Shown here piece by piece: positions 25,463 through 34,908 of a DNA stretch of 64,000 bases. Where the stretch lies: NCBI GenBank assembly GCA_002600635.1, contig CP021371.1, forward strand, positions 3,847,001-3,911,000, read 5' to 3'. The translations under genes were made by a program, and so were the position numbers. Each line of letters begins with the position of its first letter. Within the stretch, counting starts at the first letter, position 1. This DNA comes from Rhizobium sp. ACO-34A (lineage in GTDB: Bacteria; Pseudomonadota; Alphaproteobacteria; Rhizobiales; Rhizobiaceae). A model generated the notes under the pieces. It ran no database searches and had not been told where the DNA came from. It worked only from the letters and a program-made list of their open reading frames with translations.

Positions 25463-27772
25463 ATGGGATTCCATGAGTTCGGAAACATCGAGACGATGTC
25501 GCACCTCGAAAAGAAGGACGTCTCGAAGAAAGAGTACATTTCGTTCCGCGACATATTCAACTTCCTGAAGAGGAACATGGTCGTCATTGCCGCGTGCACC
25601 GCGACAGGTGCGTTACTGGGCGGTATTTACGTTCTCAATTCCAAGTCCACCTACATGGCGACGACACGTCTGGTCATGGACCCGGAACAGGGCAGGATCG
25701 TCTCGCAGGATGCCGCGACCGGCACGGTCATCATCGAGGCCGCGGAGATCGCCAGCCAGGTGGAAATCGTCAAGTCGGAGGCGATCGCCCAGGCGGTAAT
25801 CCATAAGCTTGGACTTACCGAAGATCCCGAGATCATCAACTCGCAATCCCTGAAGTCCGTCCTGAAAGGCTTCGTGACCTCGGCAACCGGTATCTTTTCC
25901 GGAAGAGCGGATGAGGATGAAGAGCCGCCAACCGACGAAGAACTGATGCGGCGCACCATGGGGGGCTTCCTGTCACGCGTCTCCGTGCGTCGTGTCGGGC
26001 AATCCTACGTACTCGAGATTGGATACACCTCCGGCGACCCGGAAAAAGCCGCCAGAACGGCGAACGCCCTGGCCGAAGCCTATATCCGCAATGGCCTGAA
26101 CGACCGCGCGGATGCAGCCAAACGCGGCGCGAGCTGGCTTGAAAGCCGCCTGATCGAGGTTGGCCGCAAGGCGCGCGAAGCCGCGCTGGCCGCCGAGGAA
26201 TACCGCAACAAGCACGACATCACCGCGATGGCGAACTCTTCCACGCTCGACCAGCAACAACTCGCCGAAGTCAGCAGCCAGATGCTTGCGGCCAGGGCGG
26301 CAACGGCGGCCGAATCCGCCAAGCTCACCACGCTGACGCGGCTGATCGAAGGCAAGTCCGCCGACGGCAACATGGACGAGATCGCCAACAACCCGCAGAT
26401 CCAGAAACTGCGGGACGATATCCGCCTCGCGGAGACGAAGCTCGAAAACCTGAAGAGCCGCTACAATGACGGAAACCCCGCCATTACCGCGGCGCAGGAC
26501 GAAATCACCCGGATGAGGGCGGCGATCAATGGCGAACTTCGCCAGATCGAGGCCATCTATCGTTCGAACGTCGAAACGGCACAAACCCGCGAACAACTTG
26601 CCGAAGCGCAATTCACCAGCGCCACGGAAAAGGGCGCGGACAAGAACATCGCGCGGGTGGAGCTTTCCGAGATGGAAAGCCGGGCCAATACCTACCGGCG
26701 GCTCTATGAGAGCATCCTCCAGCAATATGTCGGCACCATGCAGACGCAGTCCTTCCCGCTGGGCAAGGCCCGCGTCGTGACGGCCGCCACGGCGCCCTTC
26801 GGCAGGATCTGGCCCAAGCCTTCGATCATATTGCCCTTCGCAACGGTACTCGGATTTGCAGGCGGCCTGATGGCTTCGATCCTGCGCAGCGGCCTCGACC
26901 GTCGCGCCGGCTCCGGCGAAAGGCTGCAGCGCGAACTGGGCATCACCTCGCTCGGCAGCATCCCGGTCTACCGGCCCCAGCTCGACGGTGGCAATGTCGG
27001 GAAACCTCTGCCGGCGACGATGCTGCCGCTGAGGTCGGTGCTCGACATGCCGTATTCGCGCTTCTCCGAGGCCCTGCGCAGCGTCAAGAACTCGCTGGAC
27101 TCAATCATCCCGGCCAACGGCTCGATCGTCATCGGAGTGACCTCGGTCGGCCCCGGCGAAGGCAAGACGACGATCGCGACCAATCTCGCCCAGCTTTACC
27201 AGAACGAGGGGCAATCGGTTCTTCTGGTCGATGCCGACTTCATCGGCTCCCGGCTCTCCCGCCTTGCGGCGAGTGCTGCGAAGGATGTCGCGGTAAAGCC
27301 CGTCGAACTCTCCTTCCTCGGAGAACAGCCCGTTGTGCTGCAGGCAAGCCGTTCGTCGGCGGGCAAAGGCATTCGCGGTGCAGCCGTCTCCGAACTTGAA
27401 AGGGAGGATATCGATGGCGACGAGGACGCTGGCGACACCAACCCGGTACCGCTGGTGACAGTGGAACAGGCCAAGCAGGCATCCGCCATCAACCAGCGCT
27501 ATGGCCACCTGACCACGCTCAAGGAAGCCATCGTGAAGATGCGCCGGCGCTACAAGGTCATCATCGTTGACATGTCCGGTTTCGAGGACTCTGCCGACAC
27601 GCGGGCCATCTGCACCTATGTCGACGGCATCATTCTCGTTCTCGGCAACTCCAACAAGATGACGATCGAACGTCTGGCCGATGCCCTGTCGGCCTTTGGC
27701 AAATCCCGCATCGCCCTGCTGGGCGTGATTTCCAACCGAAGCGACGCGCGACGACGACACGCGGCCGGCTAG
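25463..27772 (+). CDS. Wzc/ExoP-like polysaccharide co-polymerase with BY-kinase-like ATPase domain
   Basis: 769 residues. There is an N-terminal Wzz domain with a membrane segment at about 38-58, a long periplasmic coiled-coil region at about 190-440, and a second membrane segment near 450-475 (preceded by the Pro-rich PFGRIWPKPS). The cytoplasmic ATPase domain has P-loop GPGEGKTT, Walker A' VLLVDADFIG and Walker B VIIVDMSGF. The C-terminus (SDARRRHAAG) has no Tyr cluster, so autophosphorylation as in Wzc looks absent or altered. It should control chain length and couple polymerisation to export. An alternative ATG lies 11 codons downstream. Confidence 0.9.
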   Translation: MGFHEFGNIETMSHLEKKDVSKKEYISFRDIFNFLKRNMVVIAACTATGALLGGIYVLNSKSTYMATTRLVMDPEQGRIVSQDAATGTVIIEAAEIASQVEIVKSEAIAQAVIHKLGLTEDPEIINSQSLKSVLKGFVTSATGIFSGRADEDEEPPTDEELMRRTMGGFLSRVSVRRVGQSYVLEIGYTSGDPEKAARTANALAEAYIRNGLNDRADAAKRGASWLESRLIEVGRKAREAALAAEEYRNKHDITAMANSSTLDQQQLAEVSSQMLAARAATAAESAKLTTLTRLIEGKSADGNMDEIANNPQIQKLRDDIRLAETKLENLKSRYNDGNPAITAAQDEITRMRAAINGELRQIEAIYRSNVETAQTREQLAEAQFTSATEKGADKNIARVELSEMESRANTYRRLYESILQQYVGTMQTQSFPLGKARVVTAATAPFGRIWPKPSIILPFATVLGFAGGLMASILRSGLDRRAGSGERLQRELGITSLGSIPVYRPQLDGGNVGKPLPATMLPLRSVLDMPYSRFSEALRSVKNSLDSIIPANGSIVIGVTSVGPGEGKTTIATNLAQLYQNEGQSVLLVDADFIGSRLSRLAASAAKDVAVKPVELSFLGEQPVVLQASRSSAGKGIRGAAVSELEREDIDGDEDAGDTNPVPLVTVEQAKQASAINQRYGHLTTLKEAIVKMRRRYKVIIVDMSGFEDSADTRAICTYVDGIILVLGNSNKMTIERLADALSAFGKSRIALLGVISNRSDARRRHAAG

Positions 27773-27800
27773 CGCGAGCCCCATGAAGGAACGGAAGCTG

Positions 27801-28745
27801 ATGACAAATGCCCTGGACAAGATCGGCGAACGCCGTGCTGTCACCACCAGCACTCACCAGTTCAGGCTTATCGTCGGAATACCCAGTGCCGGCAGGCGGG
27901 ACATTCTTGCTGCGGTCGCCCCGCATATAGCCCGTCAGACCCGGTTGCCGGACGAAATCGTCGTCTGCGTGCCATCCGCAGAAGATGCGGACCGGGAAGT
28001 ACTCTCACGACTGCCCTGCCCTGTAAGGGTGCTGGTTTCGACGAAAGGCAGCTGCCGGCAGCGCAACCATATTCTGGAATCCACTCCGGAGGCGGACATC
28101 GTCGTCTTCCTCGATGACGATTTCCTCATGGCGCCGCCCTATCTGGAACAGACCGAAGCAATTTTCGCGGCCAATCCCGATGTCGACATCTGCACCGGAA
28201 ACGTCATCGCCGATGGCATCACCGGACCCGGCATTTCCGTCACCGAGGGCTGGCAGATGCTGCGGCCTCACGTGCGGTCGAAGGGCAAGTATCTTCCGGT
28301 TTCCCCCACCTACACCGGCTACGGCTGCAACATGGCCGTGCGCATGTCGGCGGTCAGGATCGGCGGGCTGCGTTTCGACGAGAACCTGCCGCTGTACGGA
28401 TGGCTCGAGGACGTGGACTTCAGCCGGATCGCGGCACGGCACGGCCGTGTCGTTTCCTCGCCCCACCTCGTGGGCGTTCATCTGGGAACAAAGGTTGGGC
28501 GCACATCAGGTGTGAGGTTCGGCTATTCGCAAATCGCCAATCCGATCTACCTCATGCGCAAGGAGACCATGACCGCACGCCACGCCTGGGTTCAGATGGG
28601 ACGCAATCTGATCGCCAACATGGTGAAGATCTGGAAACCTGAACCCTGGATAGATCGGCGGGGCCGCCTGCGGGGCAATTTTCTGGCTTTCTCCGATCTC
28701 ATCGCCGGCCGCCTCACACCACAAAACATCGAGAGGCTGGACTGA
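27801..28745 (+). CDS. Glycosyltransferase family 2
   Basis: 314 residues from the ATG at 27801 (AAGGAACGGAAG upstream); an ATG at 27783 is possible. GT-A features: FRLIVGIPSAGRRDILAAV at the N-terminus, the metal-binding acidic motif VVFLDDDFLM, and LYGWLEDVDFSRIAARHG, equivalent to the ED acceptor motif. It lacks membrane spans and should act on the lipid-linked repeat unit in the cytoplasm. The next gene starts three bases after its stop codon. Confidence 0.87.
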   Translation: MTNALDKIGERRAVTTSTHQFRLIVGIPSAGRRDILAAVAPHIARQTRLPDEIVVCVPSAEDADREVLSRLPCPVRVLVSTKGSCRQRNHILESTPEADIVVFLDDDFLMAPPYLEQTEAIFAANPDVDICTGNVIADGITGPGISVTEGWQMLRPHVRSKGKYLPVSPTYTGYGCNMAVRMSAVRIGGLRFDENLPLYGWLEDVDFSRIAARHGRVVSSPHLVGVHLGTKVGRTSGVRFGYSQIANPIYLMRKETMTARHAWVQMGRNLIANMVKIWKPEPWIDRRGRLRGNFLAFSDLIAGRLTPQNIERLD

Positions 28746-28747
28746 CC

Positions 28748-30040
28748 ATGACCCAGTGGCAACCCGATCGCGTCGTGGTCATCAACGACCGCTCCGCGAT
28801 GGTCGGCGGCGCATCGAACCTCGCCATTCTCTCCGCCGGTCTGCTGGAGCGCCACGGATTGCGGGTGACCTATTTTGCCGGCGACGATCCATCCCCGGAC
28901 AAGCCGGTTGATGATACGATCAATCTCGCCGGAAAACCTCTCGTCCAGCAGGGGAAGTTCTCCGCCTTCGCCGGCGGGCTCTACAATGCAAGGGCCTATG
29001 ATGCCCTTCACAAGCTGATCTCGCTCCGCGACACGCCATCGACCATCTATCATGTTCACGGATGGTCGAAGATCCTATCGCCTTCCATCTTCCGGGCTTT
29101 GGCAAAGGTGCGCGAACGCACGGTCCTGCATGCGCACGACTATTTCCTCACATGCCCCAATGGCGGCTTTGCCAACTATCGCAAACAGCAGGTCTGCGAT
29201 CTCATACCGATGTCGGCACAGTGTCTCGCAACCCAATGCGACAAGCGGGGCTATCATGAGAAGCTATGGCGCAGCGCTCGCCATCTGCTGCGGGAACAGT
29301 TTTATTCGACGTCATCCCTTCCGGCAAACATTGTGGTCGTCCACGAACGGATGCGGCAGATGTTCGAGCGTTCCGGCGTCAATGTCGAGCGGGTCGAAAC
29401 AATCCGCAACCCGGTAGAACCTTTCCCCACCGGCCCCGTCACCCCCGCGCAGAACAAAGCTTTCTTCTTCATCGGCAGACTGGAGCCGGAAAAAGGCTTC
29501 GAGGATGCCGCCAAGGCGGCGCGGCTCGCCGGAGCGAAGCTGCATGTCATCGGTGACGGCAATGGCCGGGCATTGCTGGAAAGCCTCTATCCGGAAATCA
29601 CCATTCATGGGTGGCGCGGACGGGAGGAAATCGGCCAGCTGGTGCGGAACGCACGGGCGGTCGTCATATCCTCGCGCGTTCCCGAACCCTTCGGCCTCGC
29701 GGCGCTGGAGGCGGTGTCCGCCGGCATCCCGGTCATCATGCCGGATGCGGCACTGCTCGGTCGCGAACTGGAGGAACTCGGCTGCGGCCTGACATTCCGC
29801 AGCGGCGATACGGAGGGCCTTGCCGATGGTCTTCGCCACCTTGCAATCGACGACGATCTTGTCCGTGGAATGAGCGAACGATGCCGGGTGAACGCCCGCA
29901 ACCTCGCCCATACGCCGGCGTCATGGGGAGATGCGATCATGGCTCTCTACGATCGTGTCCTGAGGCAGGCGGCCAATCCGCAGCGATCTCCGGGACGTCG
30001 CCCCTTGTCGAGAGCACATCCCGCGAGGATACCCGGATGA
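28748..30040 (+). CDS. Glycosyltransferase family 4 (group 1)
   Basis: 430 residues. The N-terminal domain starts VVVINDRSAMVGGASNLAI (acceptor-binding loop). The C-terminal domain has FFIGRLEPEKGFEDAAKAAR and SSRVPEPFGLAALEAVSAG with the E(x7)E-type motif. The central Cys-containing stretch (LTCPNGGF ... QCLATQC) occurs in several GT4 enzymes. It probably extends the repeat unit of this cluster. It is tightly spaced after the GT2 gene, so the two are one transcription unit. Confidence 0.88.
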   Translation: MTQWQPDRVVVINDRSAMVGGASNLAILSAGLLERHGLRVTYFAGDDPSPDKPVDDTINLAGKPLVQQGKFSAFAGGLYNARAYDALHKLISLRDTPSTIYHVHGWSKILSPSIFRALAKVRERTVLHAHDYFLTCPNGGFANYRKQQVCDLIPMSAQCLATQCDKRGYHEKLWRSARHLLREQFYSTSSLPANIVVVHERMRQMFERSGVNVERVETIRNPVEPFPTGPVTPAQNKAFFFIGRLEPEKGFEDAAKAARLAGAKLHVIGDGNGRALLESLYPEITIHGWRGREEIGQLVRNARAVVISSRVPEPFGLAALEAVSAGIPVIMPDAALLGRELEELGCGLTFRSGDTEGLADGLRHLAIDDDLVRGMSERCRVNARNLAHTPASWGDAIMALYDRVLRQAANPQRSPGRRPLSRAHPARIPG

Positions 30041-30220
30041 CTGTATCCATGTCGCCTTCCCTTAAGAAAAGGTCTGGAATTTCGGGGAGACAAAACCACC
30101 CGGCCAGCGCCGCTACTCCGCCTACTGCCATTGAACTAGCCGCTGCCCGCCACGATCAATTGAAAATTAGGCGCCTCGCTGTCAGCCTCTTCAAGGGTAT
30201 TTCAACGGGAGGGCTGAACA

Positions 30221-30400
30221 ATGCAGTTTGTCACGGACCAGACGACAAAACGGGACCAGCAGAACAGAGCGAAGACCGTCGCCAAAAGCGCCCGCATGCC
30301 GGAAACGATCGATATCGTCGGCCTGCTTTTCGCAATGGCCCTTCTCTCGCTGGGCCTGTTCCTGATCGCCGAAGAGATGACGGGCCGAGCGGTGCTGTAG
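30221..30400 (+). CDS. Small single-span membrane protein, 59 residues
   Basis: A short gene with ATG at 30221 preceded by ACGGGAGGG, about seven bases from the start, and stop TAG at 30398. The first ~30 residues are polar and basic (QTTKRDQQNRAKTVAKSARM). They are followed by a hydrophobic helix (IVGLLFAMALLSLGLFLIA) and a short tail EEMTGRAVL. I do not recognise it. Good ribosome site, plausible topology and location inside the polysaccharide cluster support it as real. A regulatory or assembly role is only a guess. Confidence 0.6.
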   Translation: MQFVTDQTTKRDQQNRAKTVAKSARMPETIDIVGLLFAMALLSLGLFLIAEEMTGRAVL

Positions 30401-30490
30401 AACAGCTTCGGCAGGAAACTTTCGCCGGCAACTTCATCTTCATTCCAAATGACCTGGCAGGCCGTCCGACAGAACGGGCGGGCGACGGCT

Positions 30491-30595
30491 TCAGAAAAAG
30501 GCGAGGTAAACCGCGATGAGCCACACGGCCAGGCAGAGCAGAATGATGAGCCAGCGTAGACCGTACTTTACATACCAAACAGACCGGTCGCCCAT
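30491..30595 (-). CDS. Possible 34-residue membrane peptide
   Basis: A minus-strand ATG at 30595 opens a 34-codon frame. The peptide is basic at the N-terminus (DRSVWYVKYGLRW) followed by a hydrophobic stretch (LIILLCLAVWLIAVYLAFF). GAGGAG lies about ten bases upstream. Length is too short for statistical support, but composition and ribosome site are right for a genuine membrane miniprotein. The 362-base gap between 30401 and 30763 contains nothing else I can support. Confidence 0.35.
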   Translation of the reverse strand: MGDRSVWYVKYGLRWLIILLCLAVWLIAVYLAFF

Positions 30596-30763
30596 TCCAG
30601 AACATCTCCTCGCTGTCGCGCCCTGCAGCGGCATCTCATCCGTGCGGCGGATCCCCAGCGGGATCACATTAGCGTGCAAATTCCCTTCGAAACAGAGCGG
30701 TGACCAGATGAATTGCCGCCTTACCGAAGCTGAGACCTTCCCGATGTCGCGGGAGGAACGCCG

Positions 30764-32287
30764 ATGAACCCGGCGAAATTCAAAACTGTACAATCCCTGA
30801 AGAACCGGCTGCAGAGCCTCATGGCACGCCAGCATTCGCTGGTCAGCGACGGCATGTTCACGATGATCGCCAAGGGCACCTCGCAACTCGTGCAGTTGCT
30901 GATCTTCATCCTCGGTGCGCGCGTGCTGACATCGGCGGAATTCGGCTTCTTCGCCTTCACATCGGCCTTCGTCGTCATGCTGATCGTTCTGGCTGAAGGC
31001 GGCTGGGGCGAATTCCTGATGAAATCCCACAACAAGGAGGCCGATTACGATCAGGCCGCCACCACCGCCATGATATCGGGTCTCATCGTCTCGACACTGG
31101 CGCTCGCCGGCGCGTTGGCGATGGGCTCCTGGTTCGGCGATATGCTCCATCTGGAAATACTGGTCATCTCCAGCGTCCTGATCTTCGTCTGCGCGCTGTC
31201 CACCATCTATGACGGCATTCTCGTCGCGCATGGCAGATTGAAGGATCAGGCGAAGATACGCATCGTATCGGAACTCGTCGGCCTTGCCGTCGTCGCGGCC
31301 GGACTCTGGAGCGGCTGGAATATCATTGCGCTCTTTGCCGGCAGGCTGGCCGCACAGCTTGCCAGCCTCGGCTGCTCGATGCTCGCGGTATTTTGGCTGC
31401 CGAAGATCCGCCTGACCCGTCCCTTCCTGCGCGAAATCCTCGGTTTCTCGCGACACATACTCGCCAATCGATTGATCGTCTTCCTGCGCTCCTATTCGGC
31501 AACGCTTGCCGTCGGCAGTTTCCTCGGTCTCGCGGAGGCCGGATACTACCGGGCAGCCGAACGCATCGTGGCAAGCATTTCCGAACTGTTGGCAGAGCCC
31601 GCCCGCATGCTCGGCTGGGTGGTCTTCCGCAAGGCCCGCGACCGCCATCCGCAGGATATCGCCGGCGGCAACGCCCGGATCGCCGCGGCCGCCAATTCAT
31701 TCGTGGTGCTGTTCGTCGCCATTGCCGCTCCGTTCTATCTCGGCCTGTCGCTTGCTTCCGGTGCTCTCATCAATTTCGTGCTGGGCGATGCATGGATGCC
31801 GGCGGCAATCGTGGTCTCGATCCTCGCGATCCGCCAACTCCTGCTCATCCCGGCCGCCATCATCGAACCCCTGCTGTCCATGGTCGGCGAATTGAAGAGA
31901 CTGCCGCCGATTGCCTTGATGAACGGCGGGATTTCCATCGCCCTGATTGTGGCGCTGGCGCCCTTCGGGCTCATCCCGCTCGCGCTTGGCCAGGTTGTCG
32001 TCGGCGCCTTCTGGCTGGGCACGATGATCTGGCTGCAGCAGCGCCATGGCGGTCTCGACTGGGGTCGCATTGCCAGACGCTGCGGCCCGACGCTCGCAGC
32101 CCTCGGCGCGATGCTGCTCGCCGATTTCGCATTGAACTACATCACCCTTCCCGCCAGCCTGCCCAATGCCCTGACGACGGGCTTCCAGGTGGCGGGTGGG
32201 GCAATCGCCTACATCGCGGTTCTGGCTGTCCTCCATAAGCTCGTGGTGGCCTCAGCCGAACCGCTCGTACAGCAACGCAATTCCTGA
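30764..32287 (+). CDS. Oligosaccharide flippase, Wzx-like (MATE/PST family)
   Basis: A 507-residue protein with GGGAGGAACG before the ATG and about twelve to fourteen hydrophobic segments. Early sequence (DGMFTMIAKGTSQLVQLLIF, then LTSAEFGFFAFTSAFVV) matches the polysaccharide flippase family. It should turn the undecaprenyl-linked repeat unit to the periplasmic face for the polymerase at 17.4 kb. The cluster thus contains initiator, flippase, polymerase and co-polymerase, the full Wzx/Wzy set. Confidence 0.9.
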   Translation: MNPAKFKTVQSLKNRLQSLMARQHSLVSDGMFTMIAKGTSQLVQLLIFILGARVLTSAEFGFFAFTSAFVVMLIVLAEGGWGEFLMKSHNKEADYDQAATTAMISGLIVSTLALAGALAMGSWFGDMLHLEILVISSVLIFVCALSTIYDGILVAHGRLKDQAKIRIVSELVGLAVVAAGLWSGWNIIALFAGRLAAQLASLGCSMLAVFWLPKIRLTRPFLREILGFSRHILANRLIVFLRSYSATLAVGSFLGLAEAGYYRAAERIVASISELLAEPARMLGWVVFRKARDRHPQDIAGGNARIAAAANSFVVLFVAIAAPFYLGLSLASGALINFVLGDAWMPAAIVVSILAIRQLLLIPAAIIEPLLSMVGELKRLPPIALMNGGISIALIVALAPFGLIPLALGQVVVGAFWLGTMIWLQQRHGGLDWGRIARRCGPTLAALGAMLLADFALNYITLPASLPNALTTGFQVAGGAIAYIAVLAVLHKLVVASAEPLVQQRNS

Positions 32288-32309
32288 AGGTCATGCCGAA
32301 GCATGACCT
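32288..32309 (+). other. Perfect 9-bp hairpin directly after the flippase stop
   Basis: AGGTCATGC and GCATGACCT separated by cgaa begin at the base after the TGA of the flippase gene. No T-run follows. It may therefore attenuate or stabilise the mRNA between flippase and methyltransferase rather than terminate it. Confidence 0.5.
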
Positions 32310-32340
32310 GAACAAGAACCATCAGAGGGGGAACAGGAAA

Positions 32341-33156
32341 ATGGGCATGGCAAGATCGGAAGCAACGAATTCGATCCGGCATCTGGTGCACGGGTTGAGA
32401 CGCACGATGACACCGCTGCAGATCGCGGGCGGACGAATGAAGTTCCTCTCGCCCTTCCCGCCCCAGTTCTCGGGCGCCTATCCCACCTACGACACAGCCA
32501 TCGCCGCCGGACGCTCCGGCAGCAAGGTCGGCTTCGATCACGACGAGGTCACCGACATCGCCTTCGAGCGGATGTGCGAGATCACGCCTTGGGATTATCC
32601 GCTGCTTTTCTGGCTTGGGCAGATACTGCCGGAGGTCGATCTTCTGGTGGATGCCGGGGGCCACATGGGCACCAAGTTCCGCGCCTTCCGCAAGCTGCTG
32701 CCGATCGAGACCTCCGTCGACTGGGTGGTCTATGACGTCCCGGCAATCGTCCGGGCCGGACGCCGACGCGCCGAAATCGACGGTCTCGACAAGCTGCGTT
32801 TCGTCGAGCGCATGGAGGATGCCGGCGATCCGGATCTCTTCATCGGCTCCGGCCTGCTGCAATATCTCGACGTGCCGCTTGCGACGCTACTGTCGCGCCT
32901 TCCGCGGCTGCCCCGGCATATGCTGCTCAACAAGGTGGCGATGCGGCAGGGACCGACCGTCTTCACCCTCCAGCGTTTCGAGGAGGTCACGGTTCCCTAC
33001 CAGATCCGCAACGAAGCTACGTTCATGGCCGAACTCTCACGCCTCGGCTACGAGGTCGTGGATCGCTGGACCATCCCGACGCTTTCCCACACCATCGAAA
33101 CCCATCCTGAACTCGGCGAAAGCGAAAGCACCGGATTCTATCTCCGTCTGGCCTGA
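32341..33156 (+). CDS. Putative methyltransferase, TIGR04325 (LIC12133) type
   Basis: 271 residues from the ATG at 32341 (GGGGGAACAGGAAA upstream); an in-frame ATG at 32293 overlaps the hairpin. The sequence fits the TIGR04325 putative methyltransferase family of polysaccharide loci: Y-rich segment FSGAYPTYDTAIAA, Rossmann-type VDLLVDAGGHMGTKF, and later DLFIGSGLLQYLD. It probably O-methylates or otherwise modifies the polymer or chain end. No methyl acceptor can be inferred. It is the last plus-strand gene of the cluster and converges with the ExoY-like gene. Confidence 0.75.
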   Translation: MGMARSEATNSIRHLVHGLRRTMTPLQIAGGRMKFLSPFPPQFSGAYPTYDTAIAAGRSGSKVGFDHDEVTDIAFERMCEITPWDYPLLFWLGQILPEVDLLVDAGGHMGTKFRAFRKLLPIETSVDWVVYDVPAIVRAGRRRAEIDGLDKLRFVERMEDAGDPDLFIGSGLLQYLDVPLATLLSRLPRLPRHMLLNKVAMRQGPTVFTLQRFEEVTVPYQIRNEATFMAELSRLGYEVVDRWTIPTLSHTIETHPELGESESTGFYLRLA

Positions 33157-33373
33157 GGAAGCGGGCGCCAGCCCGCATTCCGATCTGCGGATACGCATAT
33201 CGGTTCCGTTTCGAATACACCCAGACACCCGCGAGAACCGGCACCACATGCCGGTTCATCCTTTTGTGCACCTGACGAGAATGATGGATAACTGGGCCGA
33301 CGCGAGCTCTATTCTAGGCCACGAAAAACCTGGCGAGGCGAAATGCTTGCCGGGTGCGGTCGTTCACGAGGTT

Positions 33374-33410
33374 ACAGGCGTCGAAGGAAACCTTCGGCGC
33401 CTGTGTTTTA
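33374..33410 (+). terminator. Terminator hairpin between methyltransferase and ExoY-like genes
   Basis: ACAGGCGTCGAAGG (33374-33387), loop aaa, CCTTCGGCGCCTGT (33391-33404), one G-T wobble, then gtttta. The T-run is on the plus strand, terminating the polysaccharide operon. On the minus strand the hairpin lies 11 bases after the ExoY-like stop but has no T-run. Confidence 0.75.
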
Positions 33411-33414
33411 TCGA

Positions 33415-34089
33415 TCAGCGTTCGTTCTGCGCGAAGAGCACCACGCCGACAGTCCGCAGGATGATTGCCATATCCCGGGAAAGGGAAACGCTGTGGTAGT
33501 AATCGACATCGAAGCGAACCCGTTCCTCGTAGGAGGTGCCGTCGCGACGGGAGACCTGCCACAGACCGGTGATGCCCGGATTCATCGCCAGATAGCAGTG
33601 AGCCTGAGGCCCATAGCGCTCCAGCTCCTCGGTAACGATCGGGCGGGGACCGACAATGCTCATTTCGCCACGTAGGACGTTGAATAACTGCGGAAGCTCA
33701 TCGAGGCTCGTGATACGCATATACTTGCCGAGCCAATGAACCCGCGGATCGCTCTTCAGCTTCTGGGTTTCCGTCCACTCCCGCAGACGGTCCGGATTGC
33801 TGGCAAGAAGTTCTTTCAGCGCCTTGTCGGCATCCTTGCGCATGGAGCGGAATTTCAGGCAATCGAACGACCTGCCATTTCTCCCGACACGCCTGTGACG
33901 GAAGATGATTGGCCGGCCGTCGATGATGAGAAGAGCAAACGCGATCAGCGCCAGAGCCGGCAGCAGAAACACGATCGAGGAGAGCGCAAAGACAATGTCG
34001 AACACGCGTTTTCCACCCCGGCTCCTCACAACCCGTGCGGGGGAGACGGCGGCATGCCGCTGTGCAATATTCTCGGAAACCAATGACAT
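33415..34089 (-). CDS. Undecaprenyl-phosphate sugar phosphotransferase, ExoY-like
   Basis: 224 residues, with GGAGG eight bases before the ATG. One hydrophobic span at about 33-58 is followed by the bacterial sugar-transferase domain: LKFRSMRKDAD, RITSLDELPQLFNVLRGEMS, IVGPRPIVTEELERYG and PGITGLWQVSRRD. The short single-span form matches ExoY rather than the five-span WbaP. It loads the first sugar-1-phosphate (often Gal or Glc) onto undecaprenyl phosphate and so starts repeat-unit assembly. It is transcribed against the rest of the cluster, hence probably under separate control. Confidence 0.92.
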   Translation of the reverse strand: MSLVSENIAQRHAAVSPARVVRSRGGKRVFDIVFALSSIVFLLPALALIAFALLIIDGRPIIFRHRRVGRNGRSFDCLKFRSMRKDADKALKELLASNPDRLREWTETQKLKSDPRVHWLGKYMRITSLDELPQLFNVLRGEMSIVGPRPIVTEELERYGPQAHCYLAMNPGITGLWQVSRRDGTSYEERVRFDVDYYHSVSLSRDMAIILRTVGVVLFAQNER

Positions 34090-34288
34090 TTCGCAAACCT
34101 CCAGCCGAAAACTAGGCTGCCCCCGAACGCGAAACGATTCAATTGATACTGACGGGCAACGCCATCCGCTGATGGAGGTAGACGACTGCTCCCATTTTTT
34201 TCTTGATGGCCGGAAACATCGGCTGCGGCCACTCAGAAAGCCGAGAAAGGGCGATCAACCCTCACATCGGAGGGTCCACAAATGCAAC

Positions 34289-34317
34289 CGAGCCGGGGCG
34301 GCGGGTGCCCCGGCTCG
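34289..34317 (-). terminator. Terminator hairpin downstream of dps
   Basis: A perfect 11-bp GC-rich inverted repeat (CGAGCCGGGGC / GCCCCGGCTCG), 21 bases after the dps stop. On the minus strand it is followed by a weak T-containing tail (gttgcatttg). Confidence 0.65.
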
Positions 34318-34337
34318 TTCGTGTGGCGTCAAACCCC

Positions 34338-34853
34338 TCAGTTGGTCTGGCGCAGGGTCTCAAAAAGGAACCAGCGGCGGCGCTCGCCTTCATCGATCCA
34401 GTTCTCGAGCAGGCTCGCGGTCGCGACATCGCGATGCTCGTCGCAGAGATCGTGAAGCTCCCGCATGCTGGCCACCAGCGACCCGTTATCGTCGCGCAAT
34501 TCGGCAAGCATTTCATGCGGGTGAACGAATTCCGCATCGTTGTCCTTGATCCGCTGCTTGTCCGAGATATCGCCGATGGAGCGGATCGTGCTGCCGCCAA
34601 GCTTGCGGACACGCTCCGCAAGATCGTCGGTCATCGCAAAGATCTGCTCCCCCTGCTCGTCCAGCAGCAGGTGATAGTCGCGGAAATGCGCGCCCGACAT
34701 GTGCCAGTGAAAGTTCTTCGTCTTGAGATAAAGGGCGAAGACGTCGGCAAGCTGCACATTGGCGGCCGCGGAAATATCGCGCACCGCGTCCTGGCCGAGA
34801 CCGGACGGCGTGTGAAGATCCGCCGAACGGCGAGATTTAGCAGAGTTATCCAT
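34338..34853 (-). CDS. dps: Dps family ferritin-like DNA-protection protein
   Basis: 171 residues. The ATG at 34853 has AGGAG upstream; a longer frame to 35081 runs through the neighbouring gene and is rejected. The Dps core is clear: LYLKTKNFHWHMSGAHF with the ferroxidase His residues, then DYHLLLDEQGEQIFAMTDDL with the acidic ligands. Dps forms dodecamers that oxidise and store iron and shield DNA in stress and stationary phase. The C-terminal half (NWIDEGERRRWFLFETLR) is also family-typical. Confidence 0.93.
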   Translation of the reverse strand: MDNSAKSRRSADLHTPSGLGQDAVRDISAAANVQLADVFALYLKTKNFHWHMSGAHFRDYHLLLDEQGEQIFAMTDDLAERVRKLGGSTIRSIGDISDKQRIKDNDAEFVHPHEMLAELRDDNGSLVASMRELHDLCDEHRDVATASLLENWIDEGERRRWFLFETLRQTN

Positions 34854-34908
34854 TATCAGGCTCCTTTTTCGGCGCGGGCAATCCGCCCCGCCATGCTGAA
34901 TGATAGGA

